Part shown: piece by piece, positions 37,208-49,801 of the stretch
How the letters are laid out: each line of letters starts with the position of its first letter
How positions within the stretch are numbered: position 1 is the first letter of the stretch
From: Tanytarsus gracilentus
Taxonomy: Eukaryota > Arthropoda > Insecta > Diptera > Chironomidae
Direction: 5' to 3'
DNA length: 64,000 nucleotides
Assembly: GCA_038502055.1 (NCBI GenBank)
Contig: JAXRKN010000038.1
Coordinates: forward strand, 1,054,001 to 1,118,000
The notes under the pieces: model-generated
Told to the model about the DNA's origin: nothing
What the model saw: the letters and a program-made list of their open reading frames with translations, nothing else
The model's database searches: none
Made by a program: the position numbers and the translations under genes

Positions 37208-40200
37208 TGACTTTCAATACCGATCTGTTACAGTGGGTTACGCGGCAACACCCACGTGTGGGTTTTGAAACATTTTTTTTTTCTCAAGAGGAATCAACGG
37301 TGATTTATCTATTGAAATATATAAATCATTATTGTTACTTTACAATGGGATTAAGCTTTAATTTTCAATGGATTTAAAGTCATTGTGGTGCTCAATTAAA
37401 ATTGATTTATTTGTCGTTCATTAATACCGTTAAGAGAGTTTTGTGAATATTTAGTTGCAGATGTGTGCATAACGAGTAACGACATAAAATTTTCCTAACT
37501 CATACTTGAATGATATCAGAAACAATCAAATTCTTCACTAATGTAATTAGTCACATTATTTAATTGTTCCCACTCAAGCCAAGCCACAATAAATTACATG
37601 TCTTGTCTCCAAAAAAGTAACATAACAAAAGATTGTAAAGAAAACAAATCGCTCTCTTGCCTTTTTAAAAGGATTCTCGCATGTTCTGAGGCAATTGTGA
37701 AAATGATTATAATGTTGAGGTATTTCGTGTATTTGTGGTGAGATCCTTGAAAACTGTTAAAATTTAATTTGGTTGTTTGCTATCACAATAACATAAAAAG
37801 GTTCTCATTAAATGTGATTCATAATAAGAAGGAACTTTTTCCTTCCTGTGGCTTCGAAAAAGGGGAGAAATTTTTTGAAGAGGAATTAAGCGGTTTATCA
37901 GCAATAACAGAAAACAAACGCCAGGGTGGGAAACGAATGGTGTTGAAAATAAAAACCGCACACGGAGAAAGGGGAGCGTCAACATCAAAGGGAAGACATT
38001 TAGTGAACAGATTAATGGTTTTGACTTTTCCCTTTCTCTACAGTTCGCGTTTTGCTCCACATAAAATGCTTTTGATGCTCATCTCACTATTTTCCTCGTT
38101 TCCGCGCAAATTCGAAGGTAAAAGGAATTAAGGCGAGAGCACATCTTGATGAGAAAATCTTTAAAGCAGCACTAATTCGTAATTAATACCACGAAACTTC
38201 CGATATGATCGTAAAGTTCTCATCTTAATTGCGATTGTTAGTAATTTGGCTTCTTCCACAACTCGTTTTTGCTTTTCATTGCCAAAAGGGAAAATTTTAT
38301 ATATATTGCAATTAGAATTTTTATTGCTATGGTGGAAGATTTATGAGATCATGTGGCAAAAAAAGGAAGAGTTGATGGTAAAAAACTCAAGAAGAATTAA
38401 TTAATTTGAAACTCTTGAAATAATTTATTTTGATTCAATTTTTATATCAATTTATCTTTTTCAATTTCGGACAATTTCCAAGAAATAAAAAATCTATGCA
38501 CACACTACTGACCCAAATTCAAAAGCATGAATCACATTTCGTTTTCTGAATACATTAAACCGATTAAATTTGCTGAATCATTTGATGAAATTAGACAACT
38601 GCGAATAATTTTCGAGATCAACAACTCGAAAAGGGAGAGAAAGTTTTTTTTTTGCAAATAATTTTCTATTTCATCTCATTGCAGTATAATCAATTTTGAA
38701 TGCTTAAATTTGAATTTTTAATTAAGTCTTTCACTCTAGAGAGAGAGAGCATTAATGAAAGAGATTTCGCTTCTATTGTCTATTGCACTCATTGAATGTG
38801 CTACTGGATGCTGACACTGTGTTCGTGCGTGTGAAATAATTAAACTAATTATGAATAAAATTCAATTAGTGGCTGCGATGGAATCATATGTGGAAGATGG
38901 AATTTCACTCGCGTGTTTAAGCTCGCAAATTTCGGTTATCAAATAAAATACAACTAAATTTAGCTGCTGATGAGTAGATTCATGCGATACATGCGTCAAC
39001 GTCTAATTGATATTAATTCTCCGCTGGTATGCAGTCGTCGTGTAATTATTATCGTGTTAATTTTCGTCAACAACAGCAAAAATTTTTCTCGTTTACTCCC
39101 GGCGTCCGCTTCATATTTCAAACTTGCTCGTTTTTCATGTGTTTAAACAATTGTTATCGCGAAATTTTTTTTGTGTGCGCATTTTGCATATCGCAGTCGT
39201 TTAAAAATATCTGCTACTGGAGTTTAATGAATTGTGAAATGTATTGGCCCGTTAAGCGGGAGCGAGGTTGATGGACTCCTCAAAACTCTCGAATTCTCGA
39301 TTACTTATTTTTTTTTTCGCTGGAACTGTCCGCTATCTGCATATTAATTCAATTACTCTCTTGAAATCATTATTCGAACGGTTCAATCGCATTTATGCAT
39401 GTTTGAATTCGAGCTTTTTTAATTGGAGAGAATCGAACAATCGCCACATGTGTGTGAAAATTAACATTCGATTGACAAATCTTGATATTGATTGTTAGGT
39501 GATTAACCGCGTTATAAATTTAATTTTCTAACCACGCAAATGCGTTCTGTAAAATTTGAGACATTGAGTGCATTTATTTTAGAATAAAATTTAGTACAGG
39601 AATTTTAAACTTGTTTCTTCAAAACTATGACTATATTCCTTAGAATCAATCATATTAATTGCAATTCGTCAAGCCAGCCACTCAATTACTTCTTCTGTCT
39701 GCCATCCAATTAAAATTTGATTCATTCAAAGTATAGATTGAACGCTCGACGAAGGAAATGACTCACACAACATCGAGCATGCTATTGTGGTTGACAATAA
39801 ATCAGAGACTGATAATTCTCGAAACAACCGCAAACGCATATTCGTATAAAATGAAAATTTTAAGAACTATTTGAGGAGATAATGGTTGTAAATTATAAGA
39901 TTATAATTTTCCATTATGACACATACCAAAAACTATTGTCGCATGTCTCTTAAGATTGTTCGGAAATTATTTAAATATTTTCTTAATTCCTCTTTTATGG
40001 TGAGTCGCGTTTAATGTAAATTATTATGTTTTTAAAAGCATTTAGACCTTTCGGAACTTATCTCTCAAAATTATCCCGAAGGAATAAATTTATCTCTCGA
40101 TCGGTGCGAGTGAATAATGGTCGGAATCCTGAAAGTTTAAAAAGGGGTTTCCCTAAACTGCGGCAAAGACTAGAGGAAATTAAATTCGTAACAAATTGGC

Positions 40201-42981
40201 ATTGAGGAAGTCCGGCAGGCATTTGAGAAATGTAAATCGAAGGTTGTTTGAAAATTTTCAACATAATCAGCTTATGGAATGAAAGTAAAGAAGGTCTCTC
40301 TCCACAGAACACAATAAATCACACGTAAGTTGGATAACATTGGAAAGAAGTTTAATGCCCTGAAAACTTATCTAAGGTACAGCAGCCGCATGTTTTGCCT
40401 GTGTGTAATTATTACCCATAAACAAAAGTTTTATTGCCAACTCTCCGCCGCCCCAAATTGTAAAAGCAGCGAGCGAATGAACGACAGAATTAAATGGAAC
40501 AGTGATTTAAAAGCTTTTTTTGCGCGTAAATCGCTCAATTCGTTAAACCAGCAACATTTTGTGCAAATTAACAGCAAACCGTACGGATATTGTCCGAAAT
40601 TGATGACGTTCGAGTTGAAATGAATGGCATGTTGTTGATGCTGACGGAAAGGAATGTAAATACAGCTTTTGGATTTTAATCTCAAAAGAAATCTTGTCTG
40701 CACTTTGCCTCCACGTCCACGACGAACTCATCTTTCTCTCCATTATTCCTCTTTCACTCTTTTACACTTCTCGCCTCTGGGTCATATTTTTTACGAATAT
40801 TGCGACCGATCATATGATTATGTGTTCATTGTTACGAGCATTTCGTCGGTACGAGAAAAATATACGTTTGAATGGCGATGATGGTGATTAAGCCCTTTGT
40901 TAGATTTTCTTTATTCATGTTTGTTTAGCGGAGTGAGAGGAGTTGAGTTCAAAAAGTGTTTTAGATCGAATAAAGTAAAGAAAATTTATTTATAAAAATT
41001 AACATAAATTTTAAATTCCTGACTTTTTTAAACGATCCCTCAATTTTCTAAACGTTAAAATTTCTTCCAAATCTCTATGGAATGGATTAAAAAAATGCAC
41101 ATTCACATTCTATCTAAATCCCAATAATGATGACTTTAAAATTGTTGTTATCATCAAGCAAGAGGTCAAATCCGTTATAAAATTGAAATTTTAGATCAAC
41201 CTGTCACAAGACGGGAACACACTCGAAGTGCGGCCTATTAACCATCTGTGTGTATTTATCGAACCCATATAATAGATCACAATGCTCATAATGAGGAAAT
41301 TCCATTCGTCGATTATTTTTTTGGTGTCGTCTTTCATTCAATACCTGCAGTATGTGCAAAGAAGTAACGTCATTTTCGTGTTGACAATGCACTGGGTGGA
41401 AGAGTATGAAGAAAAGAGGAAGGAAAAGAGAATTCCATTCGCATGTGAGTAATTTGTTGCAGCTGACTCGTTCACAAAATATTTGTGCAGCAGAAGAGTA
41501 AGAGGAAAATTACGAGGCGATAAGGTAAGTCGATGAGTAAGCATACGACAGATATAATTAAATAAACAGCAGTGAATTGATAGAAGATTCCAATCATATT
41601 TGCTTTTTTATCAGTCTTTCTTTTACAACTAGAAAGTTCCCGCTGCGAGAGGAAATAGGAAGAATTTTTGGGTTTGTTCACTTCCTGATCTATTTTTGGA
41701 ATTTAAATGCATTTAAAACAATTTTGTTAGCTCATTCATTGTGAGTCAAAAAACCGATCAATTTCAACCTTATCGCTGTTACACGCGAGCAATGGCTCTC
41801 AATTAAAATCGGTATTTCATCCTCGGCTTCAAAAAAGCCTATTTCCTCCCCATAAATGCGCAACGAATTTAACCGCACAGAAGAGTTCAATTCCTTCACG
41901 TCTCCAATTTAATTTCACGATCAATTTTTCAGTCAGTCAAGGAGAAGGTAAAATGCAATTGATCGGAGATTAAATGAGAATTTTATTTTGATTTTTATGT
42001 GTGGCAATTGCCTATGTAATTTCACCACTAACGCATTCGGTTTCATGCTCAAGAAGAATTTTATAATTTTTTCTCCGCTCGCAACCAATAAAAAAACTAG
42101 GTATTGAGAAAAAAGTGTAACATGAAATCTCTTAAAAGAAATTAACTTTCATTTGTGGCTTTTCTTTTCAGTTTAGCGCAGCACATAGTTCGTTCGATCA
42201 TGCGGTATGGAGAAGCGAACCTTGGTAAAGTTCAATGATGCTGAAAAACAGTGCAGACGCGAGTTTGAGGCAATGAAGAAAAAAGAAATTAATGGAGATG
42301 CACGGTTGATTTCATGAAACAAAAAAAATAAGCAGCAAGAAAGCTAAACAACTAGCCGGAGCTATTAGATGTGGAAGAATGAAAAGAAAGCCGCCAGAAA
42401 GAGAGTTCAGGTGGAATTGATAGTCAATTTTTTTCTCTTTCTAAACAGTCAAAGTCTCGACTATATAGGCTTTTCTGCTTTAAATTCCAATTTCATTTTA
42501 TGGAGATTACGAGAAGAAATTTTTTCCTCTTTCCATTCGGGAATTTGAAATTCCTCACAATATCACGCTGCCTGTTAAACTTCTTGTAAGAGGTTAATGG
42601 AAAATATTTAAATTAGAAAATTTTCAACACTGATTTTTTGTCACTTTGTGGAGGAAATTAGGAAGATATATTTTTATTCTCGAGAAATAAAATTTGGAAT
42701 TGAAATTTTTTACTCTGTTGATAAGAAATGAAGTGTGATTAAAATGGCTTTATGAGCGCCTGATGGAACATTTTAAAAAAATTCACAGCGGTTTCAAAAA
42801 TATATGGATTAGAAATTATTAAAATGATGGAAACAATTGAAGACACAGCGGGAATTTTGATTAAGCGCTGTGGGATTGCTTTGCAAACCTAAACAAGATG
42901 GGTCTGCAAACGGCGTTGCCATTTCCAATAGCTCCGCTGTATTAGATTAGTACCCCCTGTTGATTAGAGCAATGAGCATTA

Positions 42982-43455
42982 GTGGCGCTACTGACCGACC
43001 ATGATGGACATTCCTCAAAAATTATCAATGTCAATCGATTCCTGATCCAATCACGAGTTTAACGATACCCATGAAGCCATAGTTCTGAAAAATGGACATT
43101 AGTGGCACTCCTCGTCCTGTTCATAATGGACATTCCTCAAAAATCATCAATGTCAATCTATTTCTGATGCAATGACGAGTTCAACGACATACATGAAGCC
43201 ACAGTTCTGAAAAATGGACATTTTGGCTGTCCGTGGCACTCCTGGTCGTCCATGATGGACATTCATCAAAAATCATTAATGTCAATCGATTCCTGGTGCA
43301 ATCACGAGTTCAACGATACCCATGAAGCCATAGTTCTGAAAAATGGACATTAGTGGCACTCCTGGGCGGCCATGATGGACATTCCTCAAAAATCATCAAT
43401 GCCAATCGATTCCTGATGCAATTACGAGTTCAACGATACCCATGAAGCCATATAA
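42982..43455 (+). repeat. About 120-bp minisatellite, 3.8 units
   Basis: Units begin with GTGGCNCTNCT at 42982, 43102, 43233 and 43353. Each contains GGACATTCCTCAAAAATCAT, a CGAGTTCAACGATACCCATG-like block and a GAAAAATGGACATT end. The second unit carries an 11-bp extra segment (TTGGCTGTCCG), so its length is 131. That extra segment also occurs in element A. Confidence 0.9.
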
Positions 43456-43624
43456 GAGAAAATTTGTATGAAAAAGGACCTTTTTGCACTCAAGGACGGT
43501 CCTTAGAGGGTCATACCTCAAAACTAAATACTTCTTGCACAACTAGAACCAAAATCCGATCTTTAGCCACAAACCCGAGTCAAATCCGACCAGCCGTTCT
43601 TGAGATACGGCGTTCACTAAGATC

Positions 43625-43663
43625 GTAAGAAAGTAAGAAAGTGAGAAAGTAAGAAAGTAAGAT
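43625..43663 (+). repeat. GTAAGAAA short tandem array
   Basis: Four and a half 8-bp units with one variant (GTGAGAAA), inside element B. Confidence 0.9.
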
Positions 43664-44515
43664 GACTTAAATGGCTCTAACTCCTCGTAGGAGCAACCGA
43701 TTTCAAATCTGTTTTCGCCAGTTTGTAGGGTTTGGCTAGGCCTATCATTTGAGTATATGTTTAGATATTGCACAATGTAATGTCTTGGCACTAGGGGCCG
43801 AAAACTGGTTTTGGAGAAATCCAAAATTAATATATAGCGGAGCTATAAAAAAAATAGCAATTTGTAAGAAAAAAAATTATGGGTAAAATTTAAATTGTTT
43901 TCAAAATTATCATTAAAAATTTTCCGGTTACTTTTTTTTATAAATTTTGCGGTTTGTAAAAAAGTAATCAAAAATTTTTCATTCTCCAGATTTTATAAAA
44001 AATTATGACACATTTTAGTATAATTACACTTGTTCATTTTAATTTTAATCGCTTGTTTTATTTTTTTACACATTAAAACTCAAAGCCAGGGTGAAATTTA
44101 ATGATGCATTTTTATCAACTTTGAATAAAAAATTTTAATTTTTTCTGGAATATTTTTAATCTAATTTTTTCTGTCACGCCTCAATTTTTTGTACAGCGAT
44201 GATTTAATTCAAGATAATTTAAATTCATAATTTATTTTTTATCTAATTCATATTCTGGTTGATCATTCATGCGATCTTTATGAGAGTTCCGTGACTACTC
44301 TATTTTATATTCTGATGTTCCCATAAAGTTAAAGTGTATTATTATAAAACAAAATAAAAACGTCAGCACTTAATAAAATTATCAATTTCGAAAGCACTTT
44401 TTATGGCAATGTGATATAAAAATTAATTCTGCATGTCGATGATTTTTTCAATGCGAACCTCCAGAAATATTTCACAAAATCAATGTTGCGAAAAAAATGT
44501 AAAAATTTGCCCTAC

Positions 44516-44572
44516 CTTAGCACCGATTTGATTTCCGCATTGACCAGCTTGCAAGTGCACAATTTCACGCAT
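44516..44572 (-). CDS. betaTub60D: Beta-tubulin, exon 1 (residues 1-19)
   Basis: This 57-nt coding exon reads MREIVHLQAGQCGNQIGAK, the invariant N-terminus of beta-tubulins. It includes MREI, the tetrapeptide read by the co-translational tubulin autoregulation system, and the GQCGNQIG loop that contacts the nucleotide. It ends in phase 0 at AAG^GTAGGG and joins exon 2 (FWEII...), 26.8 kb away, without loss or gain of residues. The split after codon 19 is a common position in animal beta-tubulin genes. The ATG is fixed by homology. The exon is too short to appear as an open frame and was found by looking for the missing N-terminus on the minus strand. Confidence 0.96.
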
Positions 44573-44757
44573 ATTGAAGATTAAAAAATTGACTTTTCAC
44601 AAAATATCAAAAAAATTTAGCACAAAAGGAAGTTTTTCTTTAACAATTTTTTTCCTTCACAAAAAAAGTGATCACCGAACACAAAAAGAGTTAGCAAAAA
44701 AATTATATGTTTAATCCACAAGAAATAATTTAAGCTCGAGAGCAAGAGAAGACTTCC

Positions 44758-44763
44758 AACTGA
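44758..44763 (-). promoter_or_regulatory. Candidate initiator of the beta-tubulin gene
   Basis: TCAGTT on the minus strand (within CGATCAGTTGG) matches the arthropod initiator and would give a 5' UTR of 189 nt. No TATA box sits 25-30 bp upstream and the downstream promoter element position does not match well, so this is a weak call. A non-coding 5' exon further upstream is not excluded. Confidence 0.25.
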
Positions 44764-44765
44764 TC

Positions 44766-45818
44766 GGTTGAACGACGTTTGAAGAACTGAAGTTTGTGAG
44801 GAGAAAAAAATGAATCAAAAATATGATTTTAGTGTTGTTTTCTTTATCTTCTGTTTTTTCGTTCTTCTTCCCATTCCTCACATATGGATTATATTTAAGT
44901 GTGTTGATCGCAGCACAGTTCATTTTTTCTTCTCTCTCTTTTTCTCTCCGCTAAAGCATGCTTTAAAAAACTAACATAAGCGCATTTTAAGTACAAGCGA
45001 GAACATTTCTCTTTTTTTTTCTTATTTCACTTTGTCGTTCGTGATAAAAAATTACTTCAGACTTGCCTTTGCCGGCGCGATCGTTAGGGTATTTGCGTGT
45101 TAAATTTTCTATTTGTGGTAGAAATTAGTGAAAAATGTGGAGCGCCACGTGGTGATTAATTTTTTTGTAAAATTAACTATAAATTTTTAATAGTTTTCCT
45201 GAGTACACTTCTGCCTCATTTGCCTGTATATGTATGAGAAAAAAAAATTGACAAATACGGAGGAAAATTTATTCTATTTCGTTCTATATGGAAATAATTT
45301 ACTCTCGTACTCTTTTTTCGTGTTTTACTTTAATTTTAAAATTTTTATGTGTGCAATTTTTTAACCACGTTTTAAACTTTTTATCTCTCACTGTGAAATA
45401 TCTCGCATATGGAGATGAAATTTTTTCATAGACAGACTAATTTAGGAGGTGCCGATCGTAAATGTGAAAATAATTAACGGGGTAAATTGAATTTAAAACA
45501 AAAATCTTCTTTTTTTCGTGGCAGAAAAATCATTTTTCATTTGAGCTGTTGTGCATGCATACATGAAAAAAATTAAAACTTTTTTCATTTCTTCCGAAAC
45601 ACGTGTAATTGGTTCAATGGTGTTCGTAGTATGTCTGAGTATTCTCGGTCGTTCACAGAATTAATCACGAGTATTTCCAACATTCTCATTATACATTCAT
45701 GCAGCTTATGATTCTTCTGATGTTGATGACTCACACACAACTACGAAATGTTTTACTTCAACTTTTGTGAAGGTTATTTGTAATAATTTTAAGTCTCATA
45801 ATTTTAAATTGTTTTCAT
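44766..45818. other. Upstream region of the beta-tubulin gene
   Basis: Likely promoter-proximal sequence for the minus-strand tubulin gene. A 70-codon minus frame (44711-44923) overlaps the putative promoter and is probably fortuitous. No repeat is recognised. Confidence 0.45.
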
Positions 45819-45820
45819 TA

Positions 45821-47400
45821 GGGTCCCTGTACATAATTTCTTAGTGATCATAATTTTTAGTAAAATTTCATATTGCGATAACTTTTTGTCTTCAAATCCA
45901 AATGCCTAACTTCAAGGGTTTAATCTGGGTGTTTTATCATTCTACACCATTGTCATAAAGGTTCGACAGAATTTTAAGGACGTTAAATGATAAAAGCTTT
46001 AAATAGATTTTCCATCATCGATAGCCTTCATATTTCATTGATTTTCTTTAAGAAAATCACTTAATTTTTATGAATTAAATTTTTTTGTTAATTAAATATA
46101 AAGATTTAAATTATTGTTTGATGTTATCAAAATGGTCCTTCCTTAAAAATGATCTTCTAAAGGTGCTCATAATTTCTTAGTTGATTTGTATAATTTTTAG
46201 TAAATTTTGTGAAGCGTTTTGAAATTTGATGAAAAAAATTACTTGAATTGTCTATAAAAATTATTTTTGGTTGAACATGCTGAAAATAATTTGAAAACAA
46301 GTATTTTAAGGTATTGCTGACAAATATGAAGGAAATTGGTGTCATAGGCAACAAGCACTGTTTGGAAGTGGAACTGTCATTTTTGATACAGGAACGTGCA
46401 GTAAGTCTTATAGATAAGGTTGTGCAAGGTTAATGAAAATTAAAAAAATTAGTGCTGGAAGTAAGATCCAGCGGAACTAAGATCAGCGCTGGAATGGAAT
46501 GAGAACCAGTTTAACATAAATTAACAATAAAAAAAATCTAATAAAATTAAAATTTTGGAAGTGGAAGTGCTAAAGGCGATGCAGCGGAACTAGATCAGTT
46601 ATGGAAATGGATATAACGGAACTATAAGATTAAATATTTGCAATTATGAAATGAAATAACTAGGCAGGAACATATCAAATTTATTATTACTAACTTTAAT
46701 CACGACTGAATAAGTCATTCCTGATGGTAAAAATTGATTGCTTAACTGGAAAGCTTTTTGCCTAACTTAAACTTTCATTTTATTTCACCTTTTAATGCAT
46801 TGATGTTAAAAATGAGATGTTACTTTTTAAAGGAAATTTCTATCATATTGCTCGAACTTTTTTCAGCGTGTTGGAATAAAATTTTTCTGCAGTGTTAATT
46901 TATGACAAGAATCACAAGCTTAAATGGTTTTAAAATTATATATCAATTTCGATTAATCTTGTGGTCTTTTTAAGACTTTTGATTTAATTTACACATAAAA
47001 CTGATATTTTATAAGTTTAAGATATATATGCTGCATTATTTAACAACTCTAAATATTTTTACTTAAAATCTTATATATTTTCAACAATTAAAATATGCAT
47101 AACATGCCTTTTTGGTTATTGCTTCCAAGTCTAAAATTGATTTAACTTTCTACTAAGAAATTATGAGCAGATTTACTAAGAAATTATGGACATCAACTAA
47201 GAAATTATGAGCAAGAAAAAACACCATTTTTAAGGATGAACGTGGCAACGCAAAATTTTGATAAAGGTCTTGAATTAAAGATAAACACATTAGCTACACG
47301 AAAAATATATTTTTGTTGAATTTCATCAGTGCCATCAGTAGGAATTTGCAGTTTTAAATTTAATTTTCACGGTTTACTAAGAAATTATGTACAGGGACCC
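45821..47400. mobile_element. 1580-bp DNA transposon with TA target-site duplication
   Basis: Both ends carry the same 25-bp perfect terminal inverted repeat, beginning GGGTCCCTGTACATAATTTC. TA flanks both sides (45819-45820 and 47401-47402), the duplication typical of Tc1/mariner-like elements and some other TA-targeting superfamilies. The core ATAATTTCTTAGT of the terminal repeat recurs internally at 46168-46184 and, inverted, at 47152, 47175 and 47196. A second inverted repeat of about 54 bp lies inside the ends (46133-46186 against 47190-47243). No frame longer than 65 codons exists and none resembles a transposase, so it is non-autonomous. The perfect ends suggest fairly recent insertion. 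Confidence 0.85.
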
Positions 47401-47640
47401 TAAATTTAAGGAAAAAAATTCAAACATCATAATTTTATAAATTTTCTCAATTTTTCTGTCCTGGCGCCAATGGTTGCATGCAATTACAAGTGCCTTGAGA
47501 AACTTCTAATTACTCTCGTCGCAAAATATTTATTTTTTACCTCATAACACAACTCAAACCTATGAGTTTGCGAAAAATCTACGTGCTTTTGAGATTTATA
47601 TGCCCATTTGATGATATCAAGAGATGAATCTTTACGTGCT

Positions 47641-47658
47641 AAACGTATATATACGTTT
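47641..47658. repeat. Perfect 18-bp palindrome
   Basis: AAACGTATATATACGTTT reads the same on both strands. It could be a cruciform or dimer binding site, or chance. Confidence 0.6.
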
Positions 47659-49801
47659 CGGTTGGTTTAATGATTACTGTTAATTCACTCTAAAAATAAT
47701 GGAAGAAAAGTGTAAGAAGAAAATTTTTTTCTCTCCAATTGAATTTGTTTAACACTTCGTGTTTCTTTGTAAATTGGCAATCATTAAGCCGCTTTTTGAA
47801 ACTGTTTTTGTTCGGCAATTTTTATTGTTGCTTGAACGAATAAAATTTCTTCTTAATCCACGATAGCGATGACAATTTTCGATAATTATAATTTTCTTCT
47901 TTAGCAATATAAACTTTTTTAGATTATTATCATAAAAATGAGATTTTTCAAGATTTAACCGAGATCAATGGCACTCACTATAGCAACAAAAAAATCTGAA
48001 GAGAACCTTAGATTTCAATCAAATAAAAAAAGTTATAACTTTTAAGAGAAGTTCGCGAATGATTTCGAACAATATGAAATGCTTGAATAAATTTAATTCA
48101 TTTGAAGCTTCGAGCATTTTTCTAATTAAAATTTTTTTACTATCTCAACTTCTTTTTATTAGGTATTTCTTGTGCAAAAATTTCCACGTTGCTACGTAAG
48201 TGCAGCGATAGATTTGGTGCTTCCAAACGATGCTAAAGTCTCGCTTAAATTTTGAGTTTGAAATAAAATTAAAATAATTTTTTAGAGCACGTTAAAAATT
48301 TATATTTTACACATATTCGAACACCGACATTAAACTCACTGTAGATGGCTTATTCGAGAGTGGAATGATCTCTATATGTGCAAGATAGATCAAACCGTCT
48401 GGAAAATTATTTTTCTCATCTATAGATGCGCGTCGCTTAACTCAGAGCTGAATTTTCTGTTGAACAAAAATAAAAGAAAATTTCACTTGAAATCGTCTGA
48501 GTCGTCGATTGTCGCGACGCATGAATTTGAATTTAAAATTTTCCAATCTCCAACATTGAATGACTAATCGCGATATTATTACTCATTATTTTGACTCTTT
48601 TTACTCGCCTTTTTTAACGATGGATTTAAGTGAAAATCTTATACACGCTCGAGATGAATGCGAAGTTTAATGAATGCAATTAGAGCTCGTTAATAATGGA
48701 AGCTTACTCGCTTATTTTTATATAGGCGAATATTACGTTGGTGAACTCTTTGCAGTTGTTTACAGTTCAGAGGAAGTGAAATGCTTAATAATTTTTTTCG
48801 ATGACTTTTATTATGATGAGGGTACGAATTTCTTCTTTTTAGGCAAACCAATTAGCTTAGTTTGGTTTTTTCAGTGGTAGAGGTGATTATCGTCATCTAG
48901 TTTGCGTAAAATTTGGTGAGCAATGATGACATGTGAAAAATTCAAAATATGACATGAGAATCATGGCACGTGCCGATAATAGTTGAATCTCAATTTTTGA
49001 TTTAATGACAAAATAAAAATTCTGTGGAAGTTGCTTTAAATCTTTTTACCTCCGACCATAATCTTGCCTTAAAGCATTTAACCACAATATAATTGCTTTC
49101 ATGTGACAACCACGAAGCATTTCTTAATAACATGAACCATTTTACTCAAACCTTTTTTTCTGTGGAAAGAAAATGACTTTTTGATGTTGAGGAAGGCTCA
49201 CAGGAAAAACATTCTACCTTGAGACGTTTTTTAGTCTTTTGTGTAAAAACAGGAAAATGTACAACAACAAAAAAATCCAACATTTCTTTCCTTTATCACA
49301 AATTTTCTCTTTTTCCTCTCGCCACGTTGATGTTAATTCAACCCTTGTTACTACATCCATTATATCCATTTTCATTTAAAACTTCCATCACACATCTAGG
49401 AGCGAGTTTAAATGTCATAAAAATTGGAGTGACCCAAATCATTGTTTCATGTCACAAAGATTTTCTTTTTATAGTATTATTTTTTACACTCGCTTGGAAA
49501 CAGCCTGGATAATGTTGAAAAATAATAAATAAATAAAATTATGAATATTCATGTGAGTGTGGAGAGACGAAGAAAAAACGACAGAGAAGAGACACATTTG
49601 CCGTGCACATGTCACAACAATTATTGTACAAATGGTGAGGCTGAACTGAGAGTGGACAAACAATTATAACGATCAATTAAAAATTAATTTTTAAATAAAT
49701 TATTTTAGAGACTTTCATTAACATTTAGTATTTTTTCAATCATAATCACTTGTTCTCCATCATCGCATTAAAAAATATAATTTTCGCTTGTTGTTGTGCC
49801 T

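Larger units (their letters stand above)
36403..37264. mobile_element. Non-autonomous element A with internal minisatellite
   Basis: The left end GCGTAACCCACACTAGTGTG and the right end, which reads GTGGGTTACGC, are inverted copies over 11 bp; each end is also locally self-complementary (CCACACTAGTGTGG is a perfect palindrome). Inside lie a unique segment with GCTTCATGGGTATCGTTGAA, a 17-bp tandem array (36681-37031) and a 25-bp direct repeat (37145-37207). The unique segment also occurs, in the opposite orientation, in the element at 42928-43846. No transposase is visible. Inserted in tubulin intron 1. Confidence 0.65.
42928..43846. mobile_element. Non-autonomous element B with internal minisatellite
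   Basis: The termini are inverted copies: ATAGCTCCGCTGTATTA on the left, and on the right TATATAGCGGAGCTAT, whose complement reads ATAGCTCCGCTATATA. The interior contains about 3.8 units of a roughly 120-bp tandem repeat (42982-43455), a short GTAAGAAA array (43625-43663) and unique sequence with no coding potential. The last tandem unit runs into sequence shared with element A (CGATACCCATGAAGCCATAT). Inserted in tubulin intron 1, about 700 bp from exon 1. Confidence 0.65.
17708..44515 (-). other. Intron 1 of the beta-tubulin gene (26.8 kb)
   Basis: Donor AAG^GTAGGG at 44515 and acceptor TTACAG at 17708, phase 0. The intron makes up over 40 percent of the window. Contained repeats are a foldback copy, a MITE-like repeat, two minisatellite-bearing elements and microsatellites. 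I found no nested gene: open frames inside are short, frequently antisense pairs, and unsupported. In Drosophila the betaTub60D first intron is also the largest and carries control elements for mesodermal and visceral expression, so regulatory sequence is expected here, but specific enhancers cannot be named from sequence alone. Confidence 0.93.

Noticed and set aside
37764..38131. Overlapping 120-codon plus and 98-codon minus frames
   Set aside because: The plus frame starts at TTG. The antisense pair in a locally GC-richer patch has no recognisable protein feature.
43543..43824. 93-codon minus frame in element B
   Set aside because: Lies across the GTAAGAAA array and unique repeat sequence; no transposase-like features.
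44711..44923. 70-codon minus frame at the tubulin promoter
   Set aside because: Overlaps the presumed transcription start region and has no coding features.
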